Shown here: one piece after another, positions 1 to 7,861 of the stretch | How positions within the stretch are numbered: position 1 is the first letter of the stretch | Layout of the letters: each line of letters opens with the position of its first letter | DNA from: Octadecabacter sp. | Lineage (GTDB): Bacteria; Pseudomonadota; Alphaproteobacteria; Rhodobacterales; Rhodobacteraceae | Length of the DNA: 13,264 nt | Reading direction: 5' to 3' | NCBI GenBank assembly: GCA_018500065.2 | Contig: JAHBAO020000189.1 | Coordinates: 1 to 13,264, forward strand | Position numbers and translations under genes: made by a program | The notes under the pieces: model-generated | What the model was told of the DNA's origin: nothing | Databases searched by the model: none | The model's input: only the letters and a program-made list of their open reading frames with translations

Positions 1-381
1 GAATTCATGATGCGGCGATTTGATCCTGCGATGCGCACTGTTGCCAGCACTGAGGCACGGCTTGAGGCAATGGGGGATCGTGCGATCCGCGCGTCGGATT
101 TGTTGCGCACGCGCGTTGATGTTGAACGCTCGGCTGAGAACAAAGCGCTGCTGCAAAGTATGGATCGGCGTGCGGATATACAGCTGCGTTTGCAGGAAAC
201 TGTTGAAGGGTTGTCTATCGTTGCGATCAGTTATTATGCGGTGAATCTCGCGAGTAATATCGCGGCCCCGTTTGCCTATGATCTTGGCTTTGGTGAAAAG
301 ACATTGAAGGCGATTTTGACGCCACTGGTGATACTTGGCGTCTGGTTAATGGTGCGCCGCATTCGTAAGGCGTTGCATTAG
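1..381 (+). CDS. DUF3422 family membrane protein, C-terminal part (5' end outside window)
   Basis: The reading frame is open from base 1 and ends at the TAG at 379-381, so this is the last ~126 residues of a longer protein. The methionine at position 7 is probably internal. The visible part has an amphipathic, probably coiled-coil stretch (RTRVDVERSAENKALLQSM, then DRRADIQLRLQ). Two hydrophobic segments follow (around GLSIVAISYYAVNLAS and LKAILTPLVILGVWLMV), and the protein ends in the basic tail RRIRKALH. This arrangement matches my recollection of the C-terminus of DUF3422 proteins, which are about 400 residues long, lie in the inner membrane and have no established function. The gene converges on the ABC operon, with 131 nt between the two stop codons. 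The family call is from pattern recognition; membrane location is well supported, function is unknown. Confidence 0.75.
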   Translation, partial: EFMMRRFDPAMRTVASTEARLEAMGDRAIRASDLLRTRVDVERSAENKALLQSMDRRADIQLRLQETVEGLSIVAISYYAVNLASNIAAPFAYDLGFGEKTLKAILTPLVILGVWLMVRRIRKALH

Positions 382-417
382 GTCGGTTTCGAATGAGCTG
401 CGCGCATCCGACCAAGC

Positions 418-467
418 GGGGGCGTCTATTGATGCGCCATTGGTACAAGCATAATGGACGCGCCCCC
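418..467. terminator. Imperfect stem-loop between convergent genes (possible bidirectional terminator)
   Basis: GGGGGCG (418-424) pairs with CGCCCCC (461-467). Inside it CG (435-436) pairs with CG (459-460), and CCATT (437-441) pairs with AATGG (453-457). The 3' arm is nearly continuous while the 5' arm has a 10-nt bulge. It sits between the convergent stop codons of the DUF3422 gene and the last permease gene, where a terminator would be expected. No T-run follows on either strand, so it is not a canonical intrinsic terminator. Confidence 0.35.
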
Positions 468-512
468 ATCGCTGCGCGATTCCCCCAGGATAGTTACGAA
501 ACAAAGGCAGGG

Positions 513-1451
513 TTAAAGGCCGCGAATGCGCGGGTCGAGCGCATCGCGCAGGCCGTCGCCCATGTAGTTGACGCTGAGCACTGTCAAGCTGATCGCGAGG
601 CCGGGCCACATGACCCGCTGGGGGTGTTGCTGCATGAAGTCGGTCGCATCAAACAGCAGGCGGCCCCATGTCGGGAAATCCGGAGGAAAGCCGAGGCCTA
701 GGAAGCTGAGGGCGCTTTCCGTGATGATGGCTGTGGCGATGCCAAGGGTCGCGGAGACCATGATCGGTGACATGACGTTGGGCAGAACGTGGCGCAGGAT
801 CATTTTTCCCGGGCGCGTGCCGATGGAGCGCGCGGCAAGGACGAATTCGCGTTCTTTAAGCGCCAGCACATCACCGCGCACGATGCGGGCCGTGGGCATC
901 CATGAGGTGATGCCAATGGCGATCACGATCAGGATGAAGATACCGGTTTCTGGGCCGAAGGAAGCTGAAAGCGGTTGGCGGAACAACATGACCATCACGA
1001 GCAGCAGCGGCAGCAGGGGTAGGGCAAGGAACAAGTCTGTCAGTCGCATCAAAATGCCATCAATGCGTTTGAAGTAGCCCGCCAGAACCCCAACAAGGGT
1101 GCCGAGGAATAAGGCGAGGCCCATTGCTGTCAGCCCAACGGAAATCGAGGTTTGCCCACCGGCCATCATGCGCGCCAACATATCCCGGCCCAGCTGGTCT
1201 GTGCCGAAAGGGTGCGCCCATGTTGGCCCTTGGTTGCGGGCGCGCACGTCGATGTAAGTCGGGTCAATGGACCAAATCCACGGGCCGACGTAGACCGCCA
1301 GAACGATAAAGATGAAGAAACACGCGCCCATGACCGCGCCTTTGTGGGTCTTGAACTGGTCCCAGACGTCCCACCATTGGTTGCGGGCCACTGCGTCGTC
1401 GCGTGCGTCGATGGAGGGGGCGGCGCCAGGCGCTGGGGATGTATCAGTCAT
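513..1451 (-). CDS. Peptide-type ABC transporter permease, DppC/OppC-like
   Basis: This 312-residue inner-membrane permease is one of the two channel-forming subunits of an Opp/Dpp-type importer. A cytosolic N-terminus of about 35 residues precedes a first membrane helix at about 39-60. The family motif FGTDQLGRD lies at 82-90, and further helices follow at about 105-126, 143-157, 170-185, 228-252 and 283-297. The cytoplasmic EAA-type coupling loop, which docks on the ATPases, is at about 202-224 (EFVLAARSIGTRPGK, then HVLPN). The C-terminus LDPRIRGL is typical of DppC proteins. ATG at 1451 is preceded by AAGGA with 6-nt spacing, and the start overlaps the DppB-like stop by 8 nt (ATGACTGA), which implies translational coupling. 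It is the last gene of the five-gene operon. The specific substrate cannot be assigned. Confidence 0.93.
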   Translation of the reverse strand: MTDTSPAPGAAPSIDARDDAVARNQWWDVWDQFKTHKGAVMGACFFIFIVLAVYVGPWIWSIDPTYIDVRARNQGPTWAHPFGTDQLGRDMLARMMAGGQTSISVGLTAMGLALFLGTLVGVLAGYFKRIDGILMRLTDLFLALPLLPLLLVMVMLFRQPLSASFGPETGIFILIVIAIGITSWMPTARIVRGDVLALKEREFVLAARSIGTRPGKMILRHVLPNVMSPIMVSATLGIATAIITESALSFLGLGFPPDFPTWGRLLFDATDFMQQHPQRVMWPGLAISLTVLSVNYMGDGLRDALDPRIRGL

Positions 1452-2466
1452 AGCGTATCCTTGGATCTAGAATGCCGTAAAGGATGTCTGCGATCAGGTT
1501 AAAGAACACGATCAGGATGGCAAAGATGAAGGTCAGTGTTTGCACCATCGGTACGTCGCTGGCTTGGATCGACACGATCAGCAGTTGGCCGATTCCGTTC
1601 ACCTTGAAGATTTGTTCAGTGATGATGGCGCCACCAAAGATTGCGGGGATGCCGAGGGCAATCACGGTGACCACGGGGATCATCGAATTGCGCAGCACGT
1701 GTTTCATCACCACAACGCTTTCGGTCATGCCTTTGGCGCGGGCTGTGCGCACGTAATCTTGGTTCAGGTTGTCTAGCATTGAGGCCCGCATGAAGCGGCT
1801 GATTTGCGCCGTCGTTTGCAGGGCCAGAACCATCACGGGCAGGACCATCTGGCGCACTTGTTTGCCGAAGTTTTCCCAGCTGTCGATGACTAAGGTCGTA
1901 TCATAGATGGATGGGAACCACCAAAAGCTGTCGTTGGGCATCATCACGGTGAACAGGATGATCATCAAAACACCCGAGAAGAATGGTGGGATAGAAAAGC
2001 CGATCATGGACACGAACGTGCCGGCTTGGTCAAACACCGAGTATTGTTTGTAGGCTGAAATGATGCCGATGGGCAGGGCAATCAGCACGCCGACCACATA
2101 GGCAAGCCCAACAACCATCAACGTTTGCGGCAGACGTTCAAGGATCGTGTCCATCACTGGCGCGCGGGTCTGCCACGAGATTAGGCGGGCCTCATCGGGT
2201 GCCGAAATCCAATCGACGGATTGCGACAGGTAATAGACTGGCTCGCTCCAGACCATTTGTTTCAGCCAAAGCAGATAGCGGATGTGAACCGGTTCGCCCA
2301 AGCCGAGGGACTGGCGGATTTGCTCGCGCACTTCTGGTGGGATCGTCAGCGGCAATTGCGCCGTTGGGTCACCGGGCGCCATGTCGAGCAACAAGAAGAT
2401 GATCAACGAGATGAAAATCAACGTCGGGATCGCGGTGAGGAGGCGCCGGATGGTGTAGGTCAGCAT
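1444..2466 (-). CDS. Peptide-type ABC transporter permease, DppB/OppB-like
   Basis: This 340-residue permease is the partner of the DppC-like subunit. The N-terminus is typical of the family: basic residues RR at 7-8, a first helix at about 9-28, then the motif DMAPGDP (28-34). Periplasmic sequence follows, then a membrane domain with helices at about 116-138, 150-175, 207-222, 263-283 and 309-330. The EAA-like loop DYVRTARAKGM (237-247) is the ATPase contact, and the protein ends LDPRIRYD. ATG at 2466 is preceded by AGGG with a 7-nt spacer, a weak ribosome binding site. It is separated from the upstream binding-protein gene by 163 nt containing two hairpins, so its expression is probably lower than that of the binding protein. 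That last point is inference. Confidence 0.93.
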   Translation of the reverse strand: MLTYTIRRLLTAIPTLIFISLIIFLLLDMAPGDPTAQLPLTIPPEVREQIRQSLGLGEPVHIRYLLWLKQMVWSEPVYYLSQSVDWISAPDEARLISWQTRAPVMDTILERLPQTLMVVGLAYVVGVLIALPIGIISAYKQYSVFDQAGTFVSMIGFSIPPFFSGVLMIILFTVMMPNDSFWWFPSIYDTTLVIDSWENFGKQVRQMVLPVMVLALQTTAQISRFMRASMLDNLNQDYVRTARAKGMTESVVVMKHVLRNSMIPVVTVIALGIPAIFGGAIITEQIFKVNGIGQLLIVSIQASDVPMVQTLTFIFAILIVFFNLIADILYGILDPRIRYD

Positions 2467-2590
2467 GGGCGGGCCCTATTTGTAATGTAGCGATTCAACA
2501 GATCGACCTTGTGTCGTGAGATTGGATTTCAATGTGATCCAGGCGAGGCGGTGGAGCACATGAAAATCAAATCGGGGCTGATGTTGGAAG

Positions 2591-2626
2591 GGTGGGCATG
2601 TCTGCCCACCCCATTGTGATCAATGG
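2591..2626 (-). repeat. Two tandem intercistronic hairpins between binding-protein and permease genes
   Basis: Hairpin A (2591-2610) is GGTGGGCA-TGTC-TGCCCACC, a perfect 8-bp stem with a 4-nt loop. Hairpin B (2611-2626) is CCATTG-TGAT-CAATGG, a perfect 6-bp stem with a 4-nt loop, starting 3 nt after the binding-protein stop codon. The two are directly adjacent. No U-run follows hairpin A on the minus strand. In many binding-protein importer operons such structures protect the upstream mRNA or cause partial termination, so the binding protein is made in excess over the permeases. I infer the same role here. Confidence 0.7.
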
Positions 2627-2629
2627 TGA

Positions 2630-4351
2630 TTACTCACCAGTGCGGTACCATTCAGCGATGTTCCACAATTCAGAGTCCCAATCGGAAATCTTCACGCCAC
2701 CCAGTGTGTTCGCGTGTGCGGAAACACCGCCACGGTGAACGAGTGGGATGATGGAATAAGACTGCATCAGCATGTCGTTCATCTGCTTGACGATCTCGGC
2801 GCGGGCTTCAATGCCAGCGGTTGATGCCAAGTCGTCGATCAGCGCATCATAAGCCGGATCACAGAAACGCTGCATGTTGGAACCCTGCCACTGGCTTTCT
2901 GGGCTTGGCCATTCTGAACACGCCCAATTCGCCATGTACGCTTCTGGGTCAACACCCGCGAAGTTGTTTGTGTACATTTCGACGTCCGCAAAGAACTTCT
3001 GGAACGTATCAGGGGATGCTGGATCGCCGCCAAAGAACACGGACGCGTCGATGTTGCGCAGGTCAGCTTGAATGCCGATCTCGCTCCACCACTGTTTGAT
3101 CAGGGCTTGTGCATCCTGACGAACAGCGTTTGTCGATGTCTGGTAGGACACGACAAGTGGCGTGCCCTCAAACTCACGAATGCCGTCGCCATCTGTGTCA
3201 ACGATGCCAGCGTCGTCCAGCAGGGCAATCGCACCAGCCATGTCTTGCGTCAGGCACGCGTCGTTTGCAGTGGATGCATAAACTGCAGGTGCAGGAAGCA
3301 CGTTACAGGTTGCCTGACCACCAGCGCCGTAGCCGATTTCAACCAGCAAGCCGCGGTCGATCGCCATAGACATCGCTTGACCGATTGTGCGGTTTGTCAG
3401 GAACGGATGTGGACCGCCTTCTTCGGTTGCGCGCAGATCGCCCAAATCAGCAGACGGGTTCGTCTGGTTCAAGTGCAGGCGTTCAACGGATGTACCAAAC
3501 GCCGTGACGACCGTGCCGATACCAGCAGATTCCATGTCAGACAGAACCGTTGGATCGATTTGCAGGTTCCAAGCGTAGTCAAACTCGCCTGTTTCCAGAA
3601 CGGAACGCGCCGCAGATGCAGCATCGCCGCCGCCTTTGAACAGAACAGTTTCAAACGCTGGCTGGCCATCAACACGGAAGTTTTCATTGGCTGAGAACTG
3701 AACCACGTCGTTGGCCTTAAAGTCGGTCACAACAAATGGGCCGGTTCCGATTGGGCCAAAGTTTGCGTCAACACATGTCGGGGCCGCAGCGCCCAGACAA
3801 TCGGCAAACTGTGCCGCTTGGATGATCGGGGATTCAGCACCGACAAGCGCCGTGTAAGGGAATGGCTTTGGTGAATCGAAGGTGATCTTGATGGTTTGGT
3901 CATCAACGGCTTCAACGGATTCAACACCGTCGAAGTAAGAAGCCTGCGCACAACCGCCGCCTTCAGCAGTACAATACTGCCATGTGAAAACAGCGTCATT
4001 CGCTGTCAGCGGGGTGCCGTCTGACCACATTACGCCGTCTTGCAGGGTCCATGTGATGGATGTCAGGTCTGCTGATACGCCGCCGTTTTCAACGGTCGGA
4101 ATGTCAGCAGCAAGCCACGGAACCAGTTCGCCAGTGTCCGTAAAGCGGCCTAGGGATTCCAGCACGAGGGATGCGGATTCAACTTCTTTTGTGCCGCCCG
4201 ATAGATACGGGTTCAACGTGGATGGCGCTTGCCAATAGATGATGTTGAGCTGACCATCGCGGCCGCGTTCACCTTCGTGGCCGTCAGCAAGTGCTGCCGT
4301 ACCACAGGCCACCAATGCGGTGGCGCCCATTAGGGCTGATAGTTTTTTCAT
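2630..4351 (-). CDS. Periplasmic substrate-binding protein of a peptide-type ABC transporter (SBP_bac_5 family)
   Basis: This 573-residue secreted solute receptor hands substrate to the DppBC-like permeases. It has a signal peptide, with a likely signal peptidase I cut after ALA at 20-22 so that the mature protein begins DGHEGERGRDG. LVAC at 13-16 also fits a lipobox, so lipoprotein processing is possible but less likely. The mature part has family hallmarks: QAPSTLNPYLSGG (41-53), WTLQDGVMWSDGTPLTANDAV (101-121, a typical family block), FGPIGTGPFVV (198-208), and a DTDGDG loop at 385-390 as seen in many peptide-binding proteins. Outside the signal peptide there are eight cysteines in four close pairs (127/134, 185/193, 349/366, 478/497), plausible periplasmic disulfides. 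ATG at 4351 is preceded by GGAG with a 6-nt spacer. It lies third in the operon. The ligand is unknown; peptide, opine or N-acyl amino acid are possible. Confidence 0.93.
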   Translation of the reverse strand: MKKLSALMGATALVACGTAALADGHEGERGRDGQLNIIYWQAPSTLNPYLSGGTKEVESASLVLESLGRFTDTGELVPWLAADIPTVENGGVSADLTSITWTLQDGVMWSDGTPLTANDAVFTWQYCTAEGGGCAQASYFDGVESVEAVDDQTIKITFDSPKPFPYTALVGAESPIIQAAQFADCLGAAAPTCVDANFGPIGTGPFVVTDFKANDVVQFSANENFRVDGQPAFETVLFKGGGDAASAARSVLETGEFDYAWNLQIDPTVLSDMESAGIGTVVTAFGTSVERLHLNQTNPSADLGDLRATEEGGPHPFLTNRTIGQAMSMAIDRGLLVEIGYGAGGQATCNVLPAPAVYASTANDACLTQDMAGAIALLDDAGIVDTDGDGIREFEGTPLVVSYQTSTNAVRQDAQALIKQWWSEIGIQADLRNIDASVFFGGDPASPDTFQKFFADVEMYTNNFAGVDPEAYMANWACSEWPSPESQWQGSNMQRFCDPAYDALIDDLASTAGIEARAEIVKQMNDMLMQSYSIIPLVHRGGVSAHANTLGGVKISDWDSELWNIAEWYRTGE

Positions 4352-4386
4352 GACTCTCTCCTAGTTGGTTTTCGTATGTGTATTGC

Positions 4387-5443
<1,057 letters not shown>

Positions 5444-5451
<8 letters not shown>

Positions 5452-6448
5452 CGCGCGGCGCTCCTGTTCGGGCGTCATAGAAACAGGCGGCATCATGGCT
5501 ATTACCAGCATTATAGCGCGGGGGATTTTCTTTTGCGCATCGGTCGAACGCCACATCACAGCGGTCCCGGAATGGGCAAGCTGCCGGAGAAGCCCCAAGA
5601 ATGGGCGGCTGGCCTTCGATGATCTCAAGCCGTTCTTCGCGGGCGCCAGACACGCGCGGCACGGTTTTCAACAGCGCACGCGTATAAGGGTGCTGGGGAT
5701 TCTTGAATAACTCGCGTGTTGGCGCTTGTTCAACGATCTGCCCACCATACATCACCACCACGCGGTCCGCGATTCCAGCCACAACGCCAAGATCATGGGT
5801 GATCCAGATCACCGCCATGCCAAGGCGTTCTTGCAGCTCTTTCATCAGCTCAAGTATTTGCGCCTGAATGGTTACATCAAGCGCGGTTGTCGGCTCATCG
5901 GCAATCAAGACCTTAGGGTCGCAGGCGAGCGCAATCGCGATCATGACGCGTTGGCGCATGCCGCCAGAAAACTGATGCGGGTAGTCTTTTAGGCGCTGAT
6001 CCGCGTCAGGAATGCCGACCAACTCAAGCAATTCTTTTGCACGAATGGTGGCCTTTTTCTTGGTCATCCCCATGTGCTTTCGCAGGGGTTCCATGATTTG
6101 CATACCGACGTTGTAGACCGGATTTAAGGACGTCATCGGATCTTGAAACACAAACCCGATCTTGCCGCCGCGTGTCTTGCGCAGGGTCTCTGCGTCCACC
6201 TGCAAAAGGTCTTGACCGTCGAAGTTTACGGTGCCGCCCCGCACGTCAGCGGGCGGGCTGGGCAGCAGGCCAAGCAGCGACATCATGGTCACGGATTTTC
6301 CGGAACCACTTTCTCCGACAACACCCAAAAGTTCACCGGGTTTGAGATCAAAACTCACGTCATTGACGGCGTGAACTTCCCCACCGCGAATTTTGAATAC
6401 GGTCTTTAGCCCCCGAACATCGAGAACTGGCAGCGCCCCATCGGGCAT
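5444..6448 (-). CDS. Peptide-type ABC transporter ATP-binding protein, DppD/OppD-like
   Basis: This 334-residue ATPase is the first gene of the importer operon. Its motifs are Walker A GESGSGKS (45-52), the Q-loop in FVFQDPMTSLNP (Q102), signature SGGMRQR (161-167), Walker B LIADEP (181-186), D-loop TALD (188-191) and switch His218. The C-terminal oligopeptide-transporter extension begins at QHPYTRALL (252-260). It carries four cysteines (C291, C297, C304, C322), the spacing expected for the [4Fe-4S] site described in Dpp/Opp D-subunits. ATG at 6448 has a strong GGGAGGT 5 nt upstream. The gene faces the divergent deacylase gene across a 249-nt control region, and its stop overlaps the OppF-like start. 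ATPases first and permeases last is less common than the binding-protein-first order of the classical dpp operon. Confidence 0.94.
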
Positions 6449-6697
6449 AGGCGACCTCCCTGTGAAAGTGGTCTAAGTCATTATTTTTGTTGCCAAACTT
6501 TAGCCGATTGTGTCTCGGAAGCCCGTGCGATTGATATGAGGTTAATAGCAATCAAGCGTCCCGCAACCCCTGACGGCATTTTACCGTATGGTAAATTTTT
6601 TGCCGACTGCGGCCTAAGACCCTTGACCGCAAGACATGCGCGTTTCACGGTCATTGTTGAAATACGCTGCCCAAAAGGCGGGCAAGCTGGGGGCAAT
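6449..6697. promoter_or_regulatory. Divergent intergenic control region between importer operon and catabolic genes
   Basis: These 249 nt separate the start codons of the OppD-like (-) and ArgE-like (+) genes and must hold both promoters. The central part is more AT-rich than its surroundings and contains the dyad at 6580-6595. TTGACC at 6623-6628 could be a -35 element for the rightward genes, but no good -10 follows at normal spacing, and I could not identify a leftward promoter. A small TGCCC/GGGCA inverted repeat (6668-6684) lies just before the ArgE-like ribosome binding site. A bidirectional control region is inferred from layout. Confidence 0.6.
6580..6595. promoter_or_regulatory. 16-bp inverted repeat, candidate operator
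   Basis: TTTACC-GTAT-GGTAAA is a perfect 6-bp inverted repeat around a 4-nt centre, about half-way between the divergent start codons. Its size and symmetry fit the binding site of a dimeric helix-turn-helix repressor, but no regulator gene is present in the window to pair with it. Six Ts follow (6596-6601), so a weak intrinsic terminator is the alternative. The AT-rich stem and its mid-spacer position make that less attractive. Confidence 0.45.
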
Positions 6698-7861
6698 ATG
6701 ACAAAGACACTGGACGCCAGAACGCTGATGGAACGCTTGATCGCGTTCCCAACTGTCAGCCGTGACAGCAACCTCGATTTGATCCGGTTCGTCGAGGGCT
6801 ATTTGGCGGAGCACGGTATCAAATCAACGCGCGTCCCTGATGAAACAGGCGAAAAGGCTGCGCTATATGCCCACGTCGGGCCGCAGGTTGATGGCGCGAT
6901 TGTTTTGTCAGGCCATACCGATGTCGTGCCTGTTGACGGGCAGGCGTGGGACACCGACCCGTTCGAAGTTGTTGAGATTGGCGACAAGATTTACGGGCGC
7001 GGCACCTGTGACATGAAGGGCTTTGATGCGCTGTCGATTTGGGCCTTGGTCGAGGCAAAAAAACGTGGCGTCACACGGCCTTTACAGCTTGCGCTAAGCT
7101 ACGACGAAGAAGTTGGCTGCACGGGTGCGCCGGTGATGATTGACGCGATGGTCGCCAGCGGCATGCCGCGGGCCTCGGCCGCGATCATTGGTGAACCGTC
7201 GATGATGAAGGTTGTCACGGGGCATAAAGGCGGCATCGGGTTTGACGTGCACATGCGCGGCTTCGAGGTCCATTCGTCCTTGATCCACACAGGCGTCAAC
7301 GCGATCATGTTTGGGGCTAAGCTGATTGAGTGGTGCAATGAAATGAATGCGGCAAACGCGGCCAAAGAACCGCTGGAAATGGATGCAGGGTTCGTGCCGC
7401 CCTACACGACGCTGCATGTGGGTATGGTCACGGGGGGCACCGCCCATAACATCACCGCGAAAGACTGCAATTTCGTGCTGACCTTCCGCGCTGTCCCTGG
7501 CGAGCCGGGCGAAATGTGGGTCAAAGCGTTCGAAGACAAAGTCGCCGAGATCGAGGCCGAGATGCAGACGATCCACCCTGACACTGGCATCGACTATGAA
7601 CGCAAATTCGACGTGCCGGGCCTGAAGCCGGAAGTGACCGGTGAAGCCGAAGAAATTGTGCGTCAGTTGACAGGTGACAACGCGGTGAACGTGGTCAGCT
7701 ACGGCACCGAAGCGGGGCAGTTCCAAGAACGCGGCTATAGCGCCGTGATTTGCGGCCCCGGTGACATTGCGCAAGCGCATCAGCCCAACGAGTTCATCAC
7801 GGTTGAGCAGTTCAAGGCGGGCGAGGCGTTCATGGAGCGCTTGCTAGACTCCCTTGGTTGA
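6698..7861 (+). CDS. ArgE/DapE-type M20 family deacylase (acetylornithine deacetylase-like)
   Basis: This 387-residue cytosolic metallohydrolase cleaves the N-acyl amide bond of an acylated amino acid. The M20 active site is complete: HTD (metal ligand His73 and catalytic-dyad Asp75), bridging Asp105 in GRGTCDMKGF, DEE at 136-138 (general base Glu137, metal ligand Glu138), Glu166 in GEPS, and His361 near the C-terminus in AHQPNEF. The dimerisation domain lies at about 180-290. ATG at 6698 has a G-rich GGGGG just upstream and gives normal family length. An ATG at 6536 in the same frame would add 54 residues with no resemblance to the family and would cover the control region, so I rejected it. 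It sits opposite an importer operon and upstream of a flavoenzyme, so a catabolic role on an imported N-acyl amino acid is likelier than arginine biosynthesis. Exact substrate unknown. Confidence 0.9.
   Translation: MTKTLDARTLMERLIAFPTVSRDSNLDLIRFVEGYLAEHGIKSTRVPDETGEKAALYAHVGPQVDGAIVLSGHTDVVPVDGQAWDTDPFEVVEIGDKIYGRGTCDMKGFDALSIWALVEAKKRGVTRPLQLALSYDEEVGCTGAPVMIDAMVASGMPRASAAIIGEPSMMKVVTGHKGGIGFDVHMRGFEVHSSLIHTGVNAIMFGAKLIEWCNEMNAANAAKEPLEMDAGFVPPYTTLHVGMVTGGTAHNITAKDCNFVLTFRAVPGEPGEMWVKAFEDKVAEIEAEMQTIHPDTGIDYERKFDVPGLKPEVTGEAEEIVRQLTGDNAVNVVSYGTEAGQFQERGYSAVICGPGDIAQAHQPNEFITVEQFKAGEAFMERLLDSLG

Noticed and set aside
1..6. Window begins exactly with an EcoRI site
   Set aside because: It could be chance or a cloning or windowing edge; it carries no biological information here.
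2560..2619. 19-codon plus-strand open frame in the gap between binding-protein and permease genes
   Set aside because: It has no ribosome binding site and its 3' half is simply the hairpin sequence.
3068..3694. 208-residue open frame on the plus strand
   Set aside because: It is antisense to the binding-protein gene, has no recognisable domain and has a composition expected of a shadow frame.
5452..5628. N-terminal extension of the OppF-like protein to an ATG at 5628
   Set aside because: It lies entirely inside the OppD-like gene, has no family-like sequence, and the ATG at 5451 has a good AGGAG with 9-nt spacing.
6536..6697. N-terminal extension of the ArgE-like protein to an ATG at 6536
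   Set aside because: It would cover the divergent control region and add 54 residues unlike M20 enzymes; the start at 6698 gives normal length.
7094..7780. 228-residue open frame on the minus strand
   Set aside because: It is antisense to the ArgE-like gene, His/Arg-rich and with no family features; a shadow frame.
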